The notes under the pieces were generated by a model. It worked only from the letters and a program-made list of their open reading frames with translations. It ran no database searches and was not told where the DNA came from. Below are positions 8,258-19,838 of a stretch of DNA of 64,000 nt, piece by piece. This stretch comes from Banduia mediterranea (lineage in GTDB: Bacteria; Pseudomonadota; Gammaproteobacteria; Nevskiales; Nevskiaceae): positions 1 to 64,000 of the forward strand of contig NZ_JAVRIC010000005.1 in assembly GCF_031846245.1 (NCBI RefSeq). The letters are read 5' to 3'. Within the stretch, counting starts at the first letter, position 1. Each line of letters starts with the position of its first letter. A program made the translations under genes and the position numbers.

Positions 8258-9088
8258 ATGCACTACCGTCACGCCTTCCACGCCGGAAACTTCGCCGACG
8301 TCTTCAAGCACGTCCTGCTTTGCGGTCTGGTCCTCGCACTCAATCGCAAGGGCGCGCCGTGGACGTACCTTGAGACACATGCCGGCGCCGGCGGCTATCG
8401 CTTGCAGGATGAAGCCCAGCGCACGGGGGAGTTCCGCGAGGGTGTCGCACGGCTGATGAGCGTTGATGCCGCGCCGCTTGCCTTGTCCGAATGGCTGGAT
8501 ATCGTTCGCAAATTCAATCGCGGCGCCGCGCTGGATGCCTATCCCGGCTCTCCCTGGTTTGTGCGTCAGCTTGCGCGGGAGCAGGACCGCCTGGTCTTGT
8601 GCGAGCGCGTCGAAGGGGTCTTCATGGATTTGCGCATGCTGTTCGCGGGTGATTCGGCGGTGGCTCTGCATCGCCGAGACGGATACGAACTGCCGGCCCT
8701 GTTGCCGCCACAAAGCAAGCGGGCGCTGGTCCTGATCGACCCGCCATTTGAATCGCCGACCGAATTCGAGCAGGTGGCGACATCCCTGATCGCCGCCAGG
8801 AAGCGGTTCTCGCAGGGAATCTATGCGGTCTGGTATCCGCTGAAAAAGCGCTTCGAAGCGGACCGCTTCTGTCGCCGCATGGGACGCGAGGCGGATCGCG
8901 ATGTGCTCGACCTTCGATTCGAGACCGGCGCGCCCGGCGAAGGCCAGATGCGCGGCTGCGGCGTATTGATCGTCAACCCGCCGTACCGGTTCGAAGAAGA
9001 CTTGGCGCCCGCGCTCGACCTGTTGAAGCGCCTGCTGGCCCAGGGCTCGTCCGCAGGCTGGCAGGCTCAGTGGCTCAACAAAGTTTAG
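8258..9088 (+). CDS. rlmJ: 23S rRNA (adenine2030-N6)-methyltransferase RlmJ
   Basis: 276 residues. The start MHYRHAFHAGNFADVFKH is the conserved N-terminus of RlmJ. THAGAGGY forms the SAM-binding loop and IDPPFE is the catalytic DPPY-type motif of N6-adenine methyltransferases. RlmJ methylates A2030 of 23S rRNA using SAM. Length is the family norm (about 280). The ribosome binding site is weak, but the conserved N-terminal residues fix the start. A NUDIX gene follows after 9 bases. Confidence 0.93.
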   Translation: MHYRHAFHAGNFADVFKHVLLCGLVLALNRKGAPWTYLETHAGAGGYRLQDEAQRTGEFREGVARLMSVDAAPLALSEWLDIVRKFNRGAALDAYPGSPWFVRQLAREQDRLVLCERVEGVFMDLRMLFAGDSAVALHRRDGYELPALLPPQSKRALVLIDPPFESPTEFEQVATSLIAARKRFSQGIYAVWYPLKKRFEADRFCRRMGREADRDVLDLRFETGAPGEGQMRGCGVLIVNPPYRFEEDLAPALDLLKRLLAQGSSAGWQAQWLNKV

Positions 9089-9097
9089 ACTTTTGCG

Positions 9098-9643
9098 ATG
9101 AACGACGAATCAGACAAACCATTGGAAGTCCTGGCCGAAGGCAAGTTTCTGCGACTGCTGAAGCGCGGCCGTTGGGAGTATGTCGAGAGGTCCACTGCGC
9201 GTGGTGCTGCATTTGTCGTTGCCGTCACAGACGAGGAGGAGCTTGTTCTCGTCGAGCAGTTCCGGGTGCCTCTGGGACAGCAATCGATTGAGCTGCCGGC
9301 GGGGATTATTGGGGACGAGGCGCAATTCTCCGACGAATCAGCCCTTGAATCTGGTTTGCGCGAGCTGGAGGAGGAAACCGGCTTCCGTGCGGCTCGGGCC
9401 GAGCTGTTGTTTGTGGGTCCGACCGCGCCAGGCCTGTCCTCGGAGCACATCAGCTTTATTCGCGCCTTTGAGCTTCGCCGCGTGGGTCCCGGTGGCGGGG
9501 TGGCGGACGAGGATATCCAGGTGCACGTAGTGCCGCTGGAAAGAATCGACGAGTGGTTGGCGATGAAGCGCGAGGCCGGCTGCTGCATCGAGCCGCGCAT
9601 CTATGCCGGACTGTATTTTGCGAAGGCGATGAATCGTTCGTAG
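9098..9643 (+). CDS. NUDIX hydrolase, ADP-ribose pyrophosphatase-like
   Basis: 181 residues with a full NUDIX box at about residues 70-92: a Gly, then ESGLRELEEETGF (the REx2EExGU core). Upstream EQFRVPLGQQSIELPAG matches the region preceding the box in ADP-ribose and nucleoside-diphosphate-sugar pyrophosphatases. It probably hydrolyses a diphosphate linkage with Mg2+. It lies 9 bases after rlmJ, probably in one operon. The exact substrate cannot be read from the sequence. Confidence 0.87.
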   Translation: MNDESDKPLEVLAEGKFLRLLKRGRWEYVERSTARGAAFVVAVTDEEELVLVEQFRVPLGQQSIELPAGIIGDEAQFSDESALESGLRELEEETGFRAARAELLFVGPTAPGLSSEHISFIRAFELRRVGPGGGVADEDIQVHVVPLERIDEWLAMKREAGCCIEPRIYAGLYFAKAMNRS

Positions 9644-9676
9644 CTGCGGGGCTACCGTTCCGGCCGCCACACTGCA

Positions 9677-9690
9677 TTGATCGGGATCAA
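9677..9690. promoter_or_regulatory. Candidate FNR/Anr binding site upstream of the desaturase
   Basis: TTGATCGGGATCAA is a perfect match to the FNR/Anr palindrome TTGAT-N4-ATCAA. It lies 63 bases upstream of the chosen start of the oxygen-dependent fatty acid desaturase, a position consistent with control of that gene. Regulation is inferred; no FNR-family gene is in the window. Confidence 0.6.
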
Positions 9691-9753
9691 TGGCCAGTGC
9701 GGGGCCAAGGCCGAGCATGGCGGCTGTACGACCGCCGCCTTGTGAGGCCGACA

Positions 9754-10857
9754 TTGAACACGTATGCGATCCCCGACCCGGTTCCCTTGCACGAGCCGTT
9801 GCCGCACCGCAAAACCTTGCGGGCCTGGCTGGTGCCGCTGTCGGCACGCGACACGCGCCATGCGCTGGCGCTGGTGGCGCTGGACTCGGTGCTGTTCGTG
9901 CTGGCGATCGCGGCCACGGTCTGGTCGGCTTATGTGCCACTGAAGTTGCTGTTCGGCACGCTGGCCGGTTTCATCATCGGGCGCCTGTTCATACTCGGTC
10001 ACGATGCCTGCCACCAGAGCTTCACCTCGCACCGCGGGCTCAACCGCTGGATCGGACGCTTCGTGTTCCTGCCGTCGCTGACGCCGTACAGCCTGTGGGC
10101 GACCGGGCACAACGTCGTGCATCACGGCTATACCAATCTCAAGGATTTCGACTTCGTCTGGCAGCCCAAGACCCGCTCCGAATTTGCCGCGTTGCCGCGC
10201 TGGCGTCAGACGCTGGAGCGTGTCTACCGCAGCGGCTGGGCGCCGTGGCTGTACTACTTGGTCGAAGTCTGGTGGTTGCGCATGTTCTTTCCGAGTCGGC
10301 GCTACATGCCGACGCGGCGCAGCGAATTCTTCTGGGACTGCATGCTGGTTTCGGGCGCAGCGCTGCTGTGGATCGGTTTGCTGGCGATGGCGGCGACGGC
10401 CAGCGGACAGTCGCTGGTAGTGACGCTGTTCGCCGGATTCGCGCTGCCGTTTCTGGCCTGGAATGCGATGATCGGATTTGTCGTCTACGTGCACCACACG
10501 CATCCTTCGGTGGAATGGCACGACGACAAGAGTGCCTGGGCCGATGCCCAGCCATTCGTGTCGACGACGGTTCATCTGCGCTTTCGCCCGATCCTCGGAT
10601 TCGATATTGGAACGCTGTTGCACCACATCACCGAGCACACCGCGCACCACGTCGACATGGGCATCCCGCTGTACCGGCTGCGGCGTGCGCAGGCCCTGCT
10701 GGAAGCGGCGTTGCCGGGGCGCATCATCATTCAGACGTTTTCGTGGCGCTGGTATTTCGACACCGCGCGGCGCTGCAAGCTGTACGATTACGAGCGGCGC
10801 TGCTGGACTGATTTCGACGGCTGTCGCAGCAGCGGCGACGGCGCGAGGCTGCGCTAG
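9754..10857 (+). CDS. Membrane fatty acid desaturase
   Basis: 367 residues with hydrophobic pairs at about 40-75 and 210-250. The three His clusters of membrane di-iron desaturases are present: GHDACHQS, HNVVHHG and HHITEHTAHH. The enzyme would insert a double bond into acyl chains of membrane lipids using O2 and reduced ferredoxin or a similar donor. I chose the TTG at 9754 because GTGAGG precedes it by 6 bases and it leaves the FNR-type site upstream; a GTG at 9742 is the alternative. The frame stays open further upstream into the NUDIX gene but without family similarity. Its stop overlaps that of the convergent gene in CTAG. Confidence 0.88.
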   Translation: MNTYAIPDPVPLHEPLPHRKTLRAWLVPLSARDTRHALALVALDSVLFVLAIAATVWSAYVPLKLLFGTLAGFIIGRLFILGHDACHQSFTSHRGLNRWIGRFVFLPSLTPYSLWATGHNVVHHGYTNLKDFDFVWQPKTRSEFAALPRWRQTLERVYRSGWAPWLYYLVEVWWLRMFFPSRRYMPTRRSEFFWDCMLVSGAALLWIGLLAMAATASGQSLVVTLFAGFALPFLAWNAMIGFVVYVHHTHPSVEWHDDKSAWADAQPFVSTTVHLRFRPILGFDIGTLLHHITEHTAHHVDMGIPLYRLRRAQALLEAALPGRIIIQTFSWRWYFDTARRCKLYDYERRCWTDFDGCRSSGDGARLR

Positions 10858-11489
10858 AGTAGCCGGTTCGGGGGGAACTGCGCGGCTTCGGGCAGCGCGC
10901 CTGCGGTGCTGACCGCATGTGTCAGCAGACGGTCGGCGGCGACCGGGCCGACCGCCTCGCAGGCGGTGATATACAGGCCGTGAATCACTGCCGCGTAGTC
11001 CGGCGGCGCGAGGCTCATCAAGGCGTCGAGATTGGCGCCTTCGATGGCCCAGCGGCGAACCACGGCCGAGGTGGCCAGAGGCAGGTGTTTCGTCAGCAGT
11101 TGCGTGAAGTCATACCAGCCAGGGTTCGGTGCCAGCTTCATGCCCTTGAGGATGGATTCCCCCATCGATTGGAACACCACGAAGGCCGGCGGCGTGGGCG
11201 CCATCGTCGGCTTGGATGGCGGTGCGGCACCCGGCTGCATCGGCGCGGCATCCAGCGACTTGTACAGGGCCATGCGCAGACCGTGCCGCTCGCCCTCGTC
11301 CATCTGCAGCGGCCCGGCCAGTTCGTTGACCAGTTCGATGACGGTCATGCGCCCGCGTTCGGCCGCGAGCTTCTCCCAGAGACCGATGGCCGTGTGCGCG
11401 CGATCCGGGCCGAGTACCGAGACCAGCGCCTGATGCAGCGCTTCGCGACGGCGCGCGCGCGGTGTAGTGGACTTGGACGAGTCCGCCAT
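10854..11489 (-). CDS. Unknown protein translationally coupled to amt
   Basis: 211 residues, not recognised. A basic N-terminus (PRARRREAL), a helical segment, a Pro-rich linker (about residues 85-105) and a second helical domain ending in FPPNRLL are visible. There is no signal peptide or membrane span, so it is probably cytoplasmic. Its ATG lies two bases after the amt stop, a spacing that implies translational coupling. The usual amt partner is the PII protein GlnK, which this does not resemble. I started at 11489 because the longer frame runs backwards through the amt gene. Confidence 0.7.
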   Translation of the reverse strand: MADSSKSTTPRARRREALHQALVSVLGPDRAHTAIGLWEKLAAERGRMTVIELVNELAGPLQMDEGERHGLRMALYKSLDAAPMQPGAAPPSKPTMAPTPPAFVVFQSMGESILKGMKLAPNPGWYDFTQLLTKHLPLATSAVVRRWAIEGANLDALMSLAPPDYAAVIHGLYITACEAVGPVAADRLLTHAVSTAGALPEAAQFPPNRLL

Positions 11490-11491
11490 GC

Positions 11492-12793
<1,302 letters not shown>

Positions 12794-12907
12794 GAGGCTC
12801 CTTGCTCTATTGGAATATATGGAATCGTCTCAAGAGCTTGCCCAAGCAAGAAAAGGGCCACGCCCGAGCCCTGTTCGGCGCCGGAGTCGCGCGCTACAGT
12901 AGGCGTT

Positions 12908-14932
<2,025 letters not shown>

Positions 14933-14941
14933 GGAGGTTTC

Positions 14942-15436
14942 ATGAGTACGGTTCATCGTCTCAAGATCGTTCTGCGCAACACCCGCCCCACCGTTTCGCG
15001 AGAAGTGCTGGTATCGTCCGATCTTCGGCTCGATCGTCTGCACGAGATCATCCAGGTCGTCATGGGTTGGGAAGACGCCCACATGCACGAGTTCAGTAAT
15101 GGCGTCCGCGGTCCGGACGGGCTGCGTTTCGGTCTGCCGCAGCAAGAATTTTTCGACGATCCGCTGCTGCGCGACGAACGCAAAGGTACGCTCGCCCAAC
15201 TGGCGCCGGACAAGGGCAGCAAGTTCGTCTACTGGTACGACTTCGGCGACGACTGGTTTCACGACATCAGCGTCAAGGCCGTCAACGAATCCAAGTCCGG
15301 TATTCAGGTGCCGGTTTGCCTCAAGGCGGCCGGTGCCTGCCCGCCGGAATACTACGACATCGAGGGCGTCAATCAGATGCTGGCGGCGATGGCGGCCCGC
15401 TGGCAGCGAAAGCGGCGTCAATCCAGGCCCGGCTGA
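14942..15436 (+). CDS. Plasmid pRiA4b ORF-3-like family protein
   Basis: 164 residues matching the pRiA4b ORF-3 family: LKIVLRNTRPTVSREVLV, LHEIIQVVMGWEDAHMHEF, FVYWYDFGDDWFHDISVK and GACPPEY are diagnostic blocks. The biochemical role is unknown. An AGGAGG ribosome binding site precedes the ATG, which lies 10 bases after thiC, so it is probably co-transcribed with it. The C-terminus after GACPPEYYD is short and basic, so the end may be a diverged or truncated version of the family. Confidence 0.85.
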   Translation: MSTVHRLKIVLRNTRPTVSREVLVSSDLRLDRLHEIIQVVMGWEDAHMHEFSNGVRGPDGLRFGLPQQEFFDDPLLRDERKGTLAQLAPDKGSKFVYWYDFGDDWFHDISVKAVNESKSGIQVPVCLKAAGACPPEYYDIEGVNQMLAAMAARWQRKRRQSRPG

Positions 15437-15673
15437 GACCGAGTCGTGTCCGATTGAGACGTTCCATTCATTTGCGGATGGCAACGGTCGGCTACGGCAG
15501 GTTTGATCAGCTTGTTGCCAGGCTTCGATCCGCGGACAGGGGAAACGGCGGCGCAGATTGACCACGCTCGTATCGAGCGCTGCCGGCCGACTTGTTCGCT
15601 TGGCCCAAGGTCACACCGCGTTCAGTAATGGTGTTTAATCTGCCCCCAATCCGTTTCGCAACAATAGGTCGCA

Positions 15674-16777
15674 ATGCCTGAAGTCGACTTGCAGAATCTG
15701 GAAGCGTTGTTTCTCGGAAACCCGCTCAGGACATGGATGATCTCCGCTGGTGTGGTGGTGCTGATCATTGCCGTGGCGTTTTCGCTCAAATGGGTGGTCG
15801 TGAATCGCCTGTCACGGCTGGCGGAGCGCTCCCGTTTCGCCTATGACGACGCCATCGTTGCCGCGGTGCGGGTCACACGCATGTGGCTGGTGTTCTTCCC
15901 GGCCGTGCTGATCGGCACGCAAGGGCTGGACCTGCCGGACAAGCTCGCCAACGGCATGCAGAAGGCGGCGGCGTTGGCGGTGTTCGTGCAGCTCGGAATC
16001 TGGCTCAGCGCCATGCTGCGGCACGTCATCGACCATTCCCGCGCCAAGGCGATGGAGACCGACCCAGGAACCGCCACCAGTCTTTCCGCGCTGAGCTTCG
16101 TCGGCAAGATGTTGTTGTGGGCGGTGATCCTGCTGCTGGCGCTGGACAACATGGGGATCGACGTCACCGCGATGGTGGCCGGTCTCGGCGTCGGCGGCAT
16201 CGCCGTGGCACTGGCGGTGCAGAACATTCTCGGCGACCTGTTTGCCTCGCTGTCGATCATTGTCGACAAGCCCTTCGTCATCGGCGACTTCATCATCGTC
16301 GACAGCTACATGGGTTCGGTCGAGAACATCGGTCTCAAGACCACGCGCATCCGCAGTCTTGGCGGCGAGCAGATCGTGTTTTCCAACAGCGACCTCCTCA
16401 ACACCCGCATCCGCAACTACAAGCGCATGCGCGAGCGCCGCATCGTGTTCAAGTTCGGCGTGCTGTACTCCACGCCGGCCGATCAGCTCGAAGCCATTCC
16501 GACGATGGTGCGCGAGATCATCGAAGACCAGCAGACGGTGCGTTTCGACCGGGCGCACTTTCAGGGTTTCGGCGACTCTTCGCTCAATTTCGAAGCGGTC
16601 TACTGGATGCTGGACCCGGACTTCAATCTCTACATGGACCGGCAGCAGGCGATCAATCTGGCGCTGGTGCGCAAGTTCGCCCCGCTGGGCATCGACTTCG
16701 CCTTCCCGACGCGGACCCTGCATGTGGAGGGACCGATTCGCGTCGAGCCGGCGCAAGGGCAGGCGCCGGAGGCATAG
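15674..16777 (+). CDS. MscS family mechanosensitive ion channel
   Basis: 367 residues with four to five N-terminal membrane segments (about 18-38, 68-88, 95-118, 140-160 and 165-185). The pore helix AGLGVGGIAVALAVQNILGDLF is followed by the beta domain: DKPFVIGDFIIVDSYMGSVENIGLKTTRIRS and then IVFSNSDLLNTRIRNY, diagnostic for MscS family members longer than MscS itself. It is likely an inner-membrane osmotic safety valve. The 237 bases upstream hold no recognisable gene and presumably its promoter. It is not close in sequence to the other MscS gene in the window. Confidence 0.92.
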   Translation: MPEVDLQNLEALFLGNPLRTWMISAGVVVLIIAVAFSLKWVVVNRLSRLAERSRFAYDDAIVAAVRVTRMWLVFFPAVLIGTQGLDLPDKLANGMQKAAALAVFVQLGIWLSAMLRHVIDHSRAKAMETDPGTATSLSALSFVGKMLLWAVILLLALDNMGIDVTAMVAGLGVGGIAVALAVQNILGDLFASLSIIVDKPFVIGDFIIVDSYMGSVENIGLKTTRIRSLGGEQIVFSNSDLLNTRIRNYKRMRERRIVFKFGVLYSTPADQLEAIPTMVREIIEDQQTVRFDRAHFQGFGDSSLNFEAVYWMLDPDFNLYMDRQQAINLALVRKFAPLGIDFAFPTRTLHVEGPIRVEPAQGQAPEA

Positions 16778-17040
16778 TCGATACGCCACGGCTGCGAGAC
16801 ATTTATCGACGGTCGCCCATACTGGGGGCGTTCGATGAGCCTTACCCTGCTTTACGCCGCCTGCTGAGCCTTCGCGTCGTGCAGCGCCGCGCCTCCGGAC
16901 CGTCTTTGGGTGACGGCGGCGACCCCGAGATGCAACGAAGAATCCGTGCTTCCGTTGATCCTGTTGCTGATGGGCTTTCTGAATGACGCCCAAGCTCGCA
17001 ACGGCTTCGGTCGCTCGGCCGTTTCGATATTCGGCAGTGC

Positions 17041-17333
17041 GTCCGACCCACGACGCAGCACCGCGCCGCCCATGTCCGGCAGCAATCCCCATTTCGATTC
17101 CATGCCCGCACAGAAAGCGCGGCCTTCGCCGCGCGGGATCGCGGCGCGCAGGCTGCGCTGTCGGCGCAGCTGCCTGGCCGCCGACAGCATGCCCGAGAGC
17201 ATCTCCGGATTCACGGCGTTTGAGTTTGGGTGTTGAGTTTGTCGGGCCGATCCAGGACCACCTGCGCTACATCGTCGTGGATCTCGATACGAACCATGCC
17301 GCCCTTGGCGGTCCAGTTTGTGGAAGTACGCAT
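17041..17333 (-). pseudogene. Broken enoyl-CoA hydratase (crotonase family)
   Basis: On the minus strand an ATG at 17297 (or 17333) opens MVRIEIHDDVAQVVLDRPDKLN, a typical crotonase N-terminus, but the frame stops 28 codons on. The neighbouring frame continues NPEMLSGMLSAARQLRR and GEGRAFCAGM, the first oxyanion-hole block. It then jumps straight to SKWGLLPDMGGAVL, a block that normally lies over 100 residues later, and similarity ends. There is thus a frameshift, an internal deletion and a lost C-terminus. An 8-base direct repeat TTGAGTTT (17220-17227 and 17233-17240) marks a 13-base duplication that explains the frameshift. The remainder of the 640-base gap shows nothing. Confidence 0.8.
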
Positions 17334-17417
17334 GTCGGAATTCCTCTTGAATCCGCTTCCGAGTCTGACGGGGCGGTCGGTTAGGCTACGGGTTCATTTC
17401 CGCCGCTTGTTCCAAAC

Positions 17418-18011
17418 ATGCCTGAAAAGCCCTACGCCCCGTCCTGCGACCGTAATCGTGATCCGATTCTCGAGGTTTTGCGCGAAGTTCTGGACAAGCC
17501 CGCCGACGTGCTGGAGCTTGGCAGCGGCACCGGACAGCACGCAGTCTACTTCGCGCACGCCCTGCCGCATCTGTGTTGGCAGACCAGCGAACGCGCCGAG
17601 GAATGCGCTGGCGTCCAGGCCTGGCTCGACGAAGCGCAGCTGCCGAACACGCCGCCACCATTGATTCTGGATGTTGCTGGCGACTGGCCGAAGCGGCACT
17701 TCGATGCGGTGTTCAGCGCCAACACCCTGCACATCATGAGCTGGCCGCAGGTCGAAACCCTGTTCGCGCGCCTGCCGGCGGTCCTGCGTGAGGGCGGACA
17801 GCTGATCGTCTACGGCCCGTTCAATTATGGCGGACATTTCAGCAGCGACAGCAACGCCGCCTTCGAGCAATGGCTCAAGGCTCGCGGTGCGCACATGGGC
17901 ATCCGGGATTTCGAAGCGGTGGATGCGCTGGCGCAGCAGGCCGGCCTGCGCCTGGTCGAGGATCGCGCGATGCCGGCCAACAACCGTTGTGTGATCTGGT
18001 CGCGGCGATGA
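17418..18011 (+). CDS. DUF938 SAM-dependent methyltransferase-like protein
   Basis: 197 residues. ADVLELGSGTGQHAVYFA is a class I SAM-binding motif I, and the opening PYAPSCDRNRDPILEVL with FSANTLHIMSW marks the DUF938 family. It is a probable small-molecule methyltransferase of unknown substrate. Its stop overlaps the ychJ start by four bases (ATGA), so the two are co-translated. Confidence 0.85.
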   Translation: MPEKPYAPSCDRNRDPILEVLREVLDKPADVLELGSGTGQHAVYFAHALPHLCWQTSERAEECAGVQAWLDEAQLPNTPPPLILDVAGDWPKRHFDAVFSANTLHIMSWPQVETLFARLPAVLREGGQLIVYGPFNYGGHFSSDSNAAFEQWLKARGAHMGIRDFEAVDALAQQAGLRLVEDRAMPANNRCVIWSRR

Positions 18012-18385
18012 GCGTCGAAGCCTGTCCCTGTGGTTCGGGGCGATCGCTTTCGGATTGTTGCGCGCGCTGGCATGGCGGGCTGCCGGCACCCAGCGCCGAA
18101 GCATTGATGCGGTCTCGATACAGCGCTTTCGTGCTGGGTTTGGAAAGCTATCTGCGGGCGACTTGGCATATCTCGACACGGCCGCAATCATTGTCGTTGC
18201 CGGACGCACAAAAATGGCTGGGGCTCAGCATCAAGCGCCACGAGACGGTGGGCGATGCTGCACAGGTCGAGTTCGTTGCGCGCTTTCGCGTGGGTGGCGG
18301 CAGTGCCCAGCGCCAGCACGAACGCAGCCGCTTCGTGCGCGAGCCGGATGGCCGCTGGTACTACGTCGACGGCGAAATGCTCTGA
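18008..18385 (+). CDS. ychJ: YchJ family protein with SEC-C-type zinc motif
   Basis: 125 residues. The N-terminal ACPCGSGRSLSDCC is the Cys-rich SEC-C-like zinc motif, followed by LMRSRYSAFV and a C-terminal WYYVDGE strand, the standard YchJ (UPF0225) layout in the NTF2-like fold. Function is unknown. ATG at 18008 overlaps the upstream stop in ATGA. Length is slightly below the roughly 150 of E. coli YchJ because the second C-terminal Cys motif is missing. Confidence 0.88.
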   Translation: MSVEACPCGSGRSLSDCCARWHGGLPAPSAEALMRSRYSAFVLGLESYLRATWHISTRPQSLSLPDAQKWLGLSIKRHETVGDAAQVEFVARFRVGGGSAQRQHERSRFVREPDGRWYYVDGEML

Positions 18386-18438
18386 CTTCGGGACACATGT
18401 CTGTCCGGGCGGTGGCTCGCGGCTGCCCCGAGTCGGCG

Positions 18439-18924
18439 TCAGTCCCTGAAATTCTCGAACTGCAACGGCAGTTCCAGGTTTTCGGCGCCGCGTAACAGCG
18501 CGATGGCCGATTGCAGGTCGTCGCGCTTCTTGCCGTTGACGCGAACCTTGTCTTCGTGAATCTGCGCGGACACCTTGAGCTTGGCATCCTTGAGCCGGGC
18601 GATGATCTTCTTCGCGTCAGCCTGCTCGATGCCCTGTTTGATCGTGATCTTCTGCCTGGCGCCGGCCACGTTGGTTTCGATAGGCCCGGCGTCGATGGCG
18701 CGCAGGTCGATGCCGCGGCCGGCCAGTCGCTTGTCGAGAATGTCGCGCAGCTGTTCGAGCTGAAATTCGCTGGGCGCGCTTTGCGAAATCACGAAGCCAT
18801 CGAGCTCGAATGCGGCACCGGTACCACGCAGGTCGAAGCGATGCGTCAGATCGCGGGCGGCCTGATCCACGGCGTTGGCCAGTTCGTGCTTGTCGACTTC
18901 GGAAACGATATCGAAAGAGGGCAT
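18439..18924 (-). CDS. yajQ: YajQ family nucleotide-binding protein
   Basis: 161 residues, the family size. MPSFDIVSEVDKHELANAVDQA is the conserved start, followed by RFDLRG, the central IKQGIEQADAKKI and LKVSAQIHEDKVRV blocks and a terminal PLQFENFRD. YajQ-type proteins are described as cyclic-di-GMP or nucleotide binding and act with transcription factors in Xanthomonas (family knowledge). The longer frame starting at 19029 has no conserved residues before this Met and would overlap the rluF promoter region. Confidence 0.93.
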   Translation of the reverse strand: MPSFDIVSEVDKHELANAVDQAARDLTHRFDLRGTGAAFELDGFVISQSAPSEFQLEQLRDILDKRLAGRGIDLRAIDAGPIETNVAGARQKITIKQGIEQADAKKIIARLKDAKLKVSAQIHEDKVRVNGKKRDDLQSAIALLRGAENLELPLQFENFRD

Positions 18925-19043
18925 GTCGGTTGGAAGTGGTCGAGGGTGCCACAGTATGCCGTGCCAGACGCCTACACTTCCGCATCGGGCGCGGCGATAA
19001 TCGCCTGCTGGCCGGTCATTTCGGCCCACGCGACGGGTGACGC

Positions 19044-19760
19044 TTGCGCCTCAACAAATTCCTCAGCGAGACCGGTGTCTGCTCGCGCCGTGAGGCCGAT
19101 GCCTGGATCGAGGCGGGTCGCGTCGCCGTCAACGGTCGGCGCGCTACCCTGGGAGTCCAGGTCGAAGCCGTGGACGAGGTGCGTGTCGACGGGCGGACCG
19201 TGGGTCAGCGCAGCCGTCGTCATATCTACATCGCGCTCAACAAACCGGTGGGCATTACCTGCACTACCGAGCGCCATGTTGCCGGCAACATCATCGATTT
19301 CGTGGGCCATCGCGAGCGCATCTTTCCGATCGGCCGGCTCGACAAGGATTCGGAAGGCCTGATCCTGCTCACCAGCAACGGCGACATCGTCAACGAAATC
19401 CTGCGCTCCGAGAACCGTCACGAAAAGGAATATCGCGTCACCGTGGACCGGCCGCTTAGCGACCAGTGTCTCGCCGGGATGTCGCGCGGGGTGTGGCTGC
19501 CGGAACTGAAGCAGACCACCAAGCCCTGCCGCGTCACGCGCGTGCACGGCGCTCGCGGCGAGCATGTGCTGCGCATGGTCCTGACGCAGGGGCTCAACCG
19601 GCAGATCCGGCGCATGTGCGCCGAGTTCGGCTACAAGGTACGGCGCCTGCAGCGCATACGCATCGTCAATATCCAGCTTGGCAGGCTGCCGTCCGGGCAG
19701 TGGCGGGAACTGGAACAGGGCGAGCTGCACGGCCTGCTGCCAAAGCGCGCGGTGTGGTGA
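19044..19760 (+). CDS. rluF: 23S rRNA pseudouridine synthase RluF
   Basis: 238 residues. An N-terminal S4 RNA-binding domain (MRLNKFLSETGVCSRREAD, to about residue 60) precedes the RsuA/RluB/E/F catalytic domain with the catalytic Asp in GRLDKDSEGL and the closing GLNRQIRRMC. The block KPVGITCTTERHVAGNIIDFV resembles RluF (U2604) rather than RluB or RluE. The start is TTG at 19044, fixed by the conserved S4 N-terminus; the GGGTGA site is weak. It is divergent from yajQ. Confidence 0.88.
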   Translation: MRLNKFLSETGVCSRREADAWIEAGRVAVNGRRATLGVQVEAVDEVRVDGRTVGQRSRRHIYIALNKPVGITCTTERHVAGNIIDFVGHRERIFPIGRLDKDSEGLILLTSNGDIVNEILRSENRHEKEYRVTVDRPLSDQCLAGMSRGVWLPELKQTTKPCRVTRVHGARGEHVLRMVLTQGLNRQIRRMCAEFGYKVRRLQRIRIVNIQLGRLPSGQWRELEQGELHGLLPKRAVW

Positions 19761-19838
19761 ATTGCACGCATGAGGTGACACTTTTTTTCGGGATTTGATA
19801 GCGTCGCCGAACCGTCACCCGAATGTCATGCTACTGAA

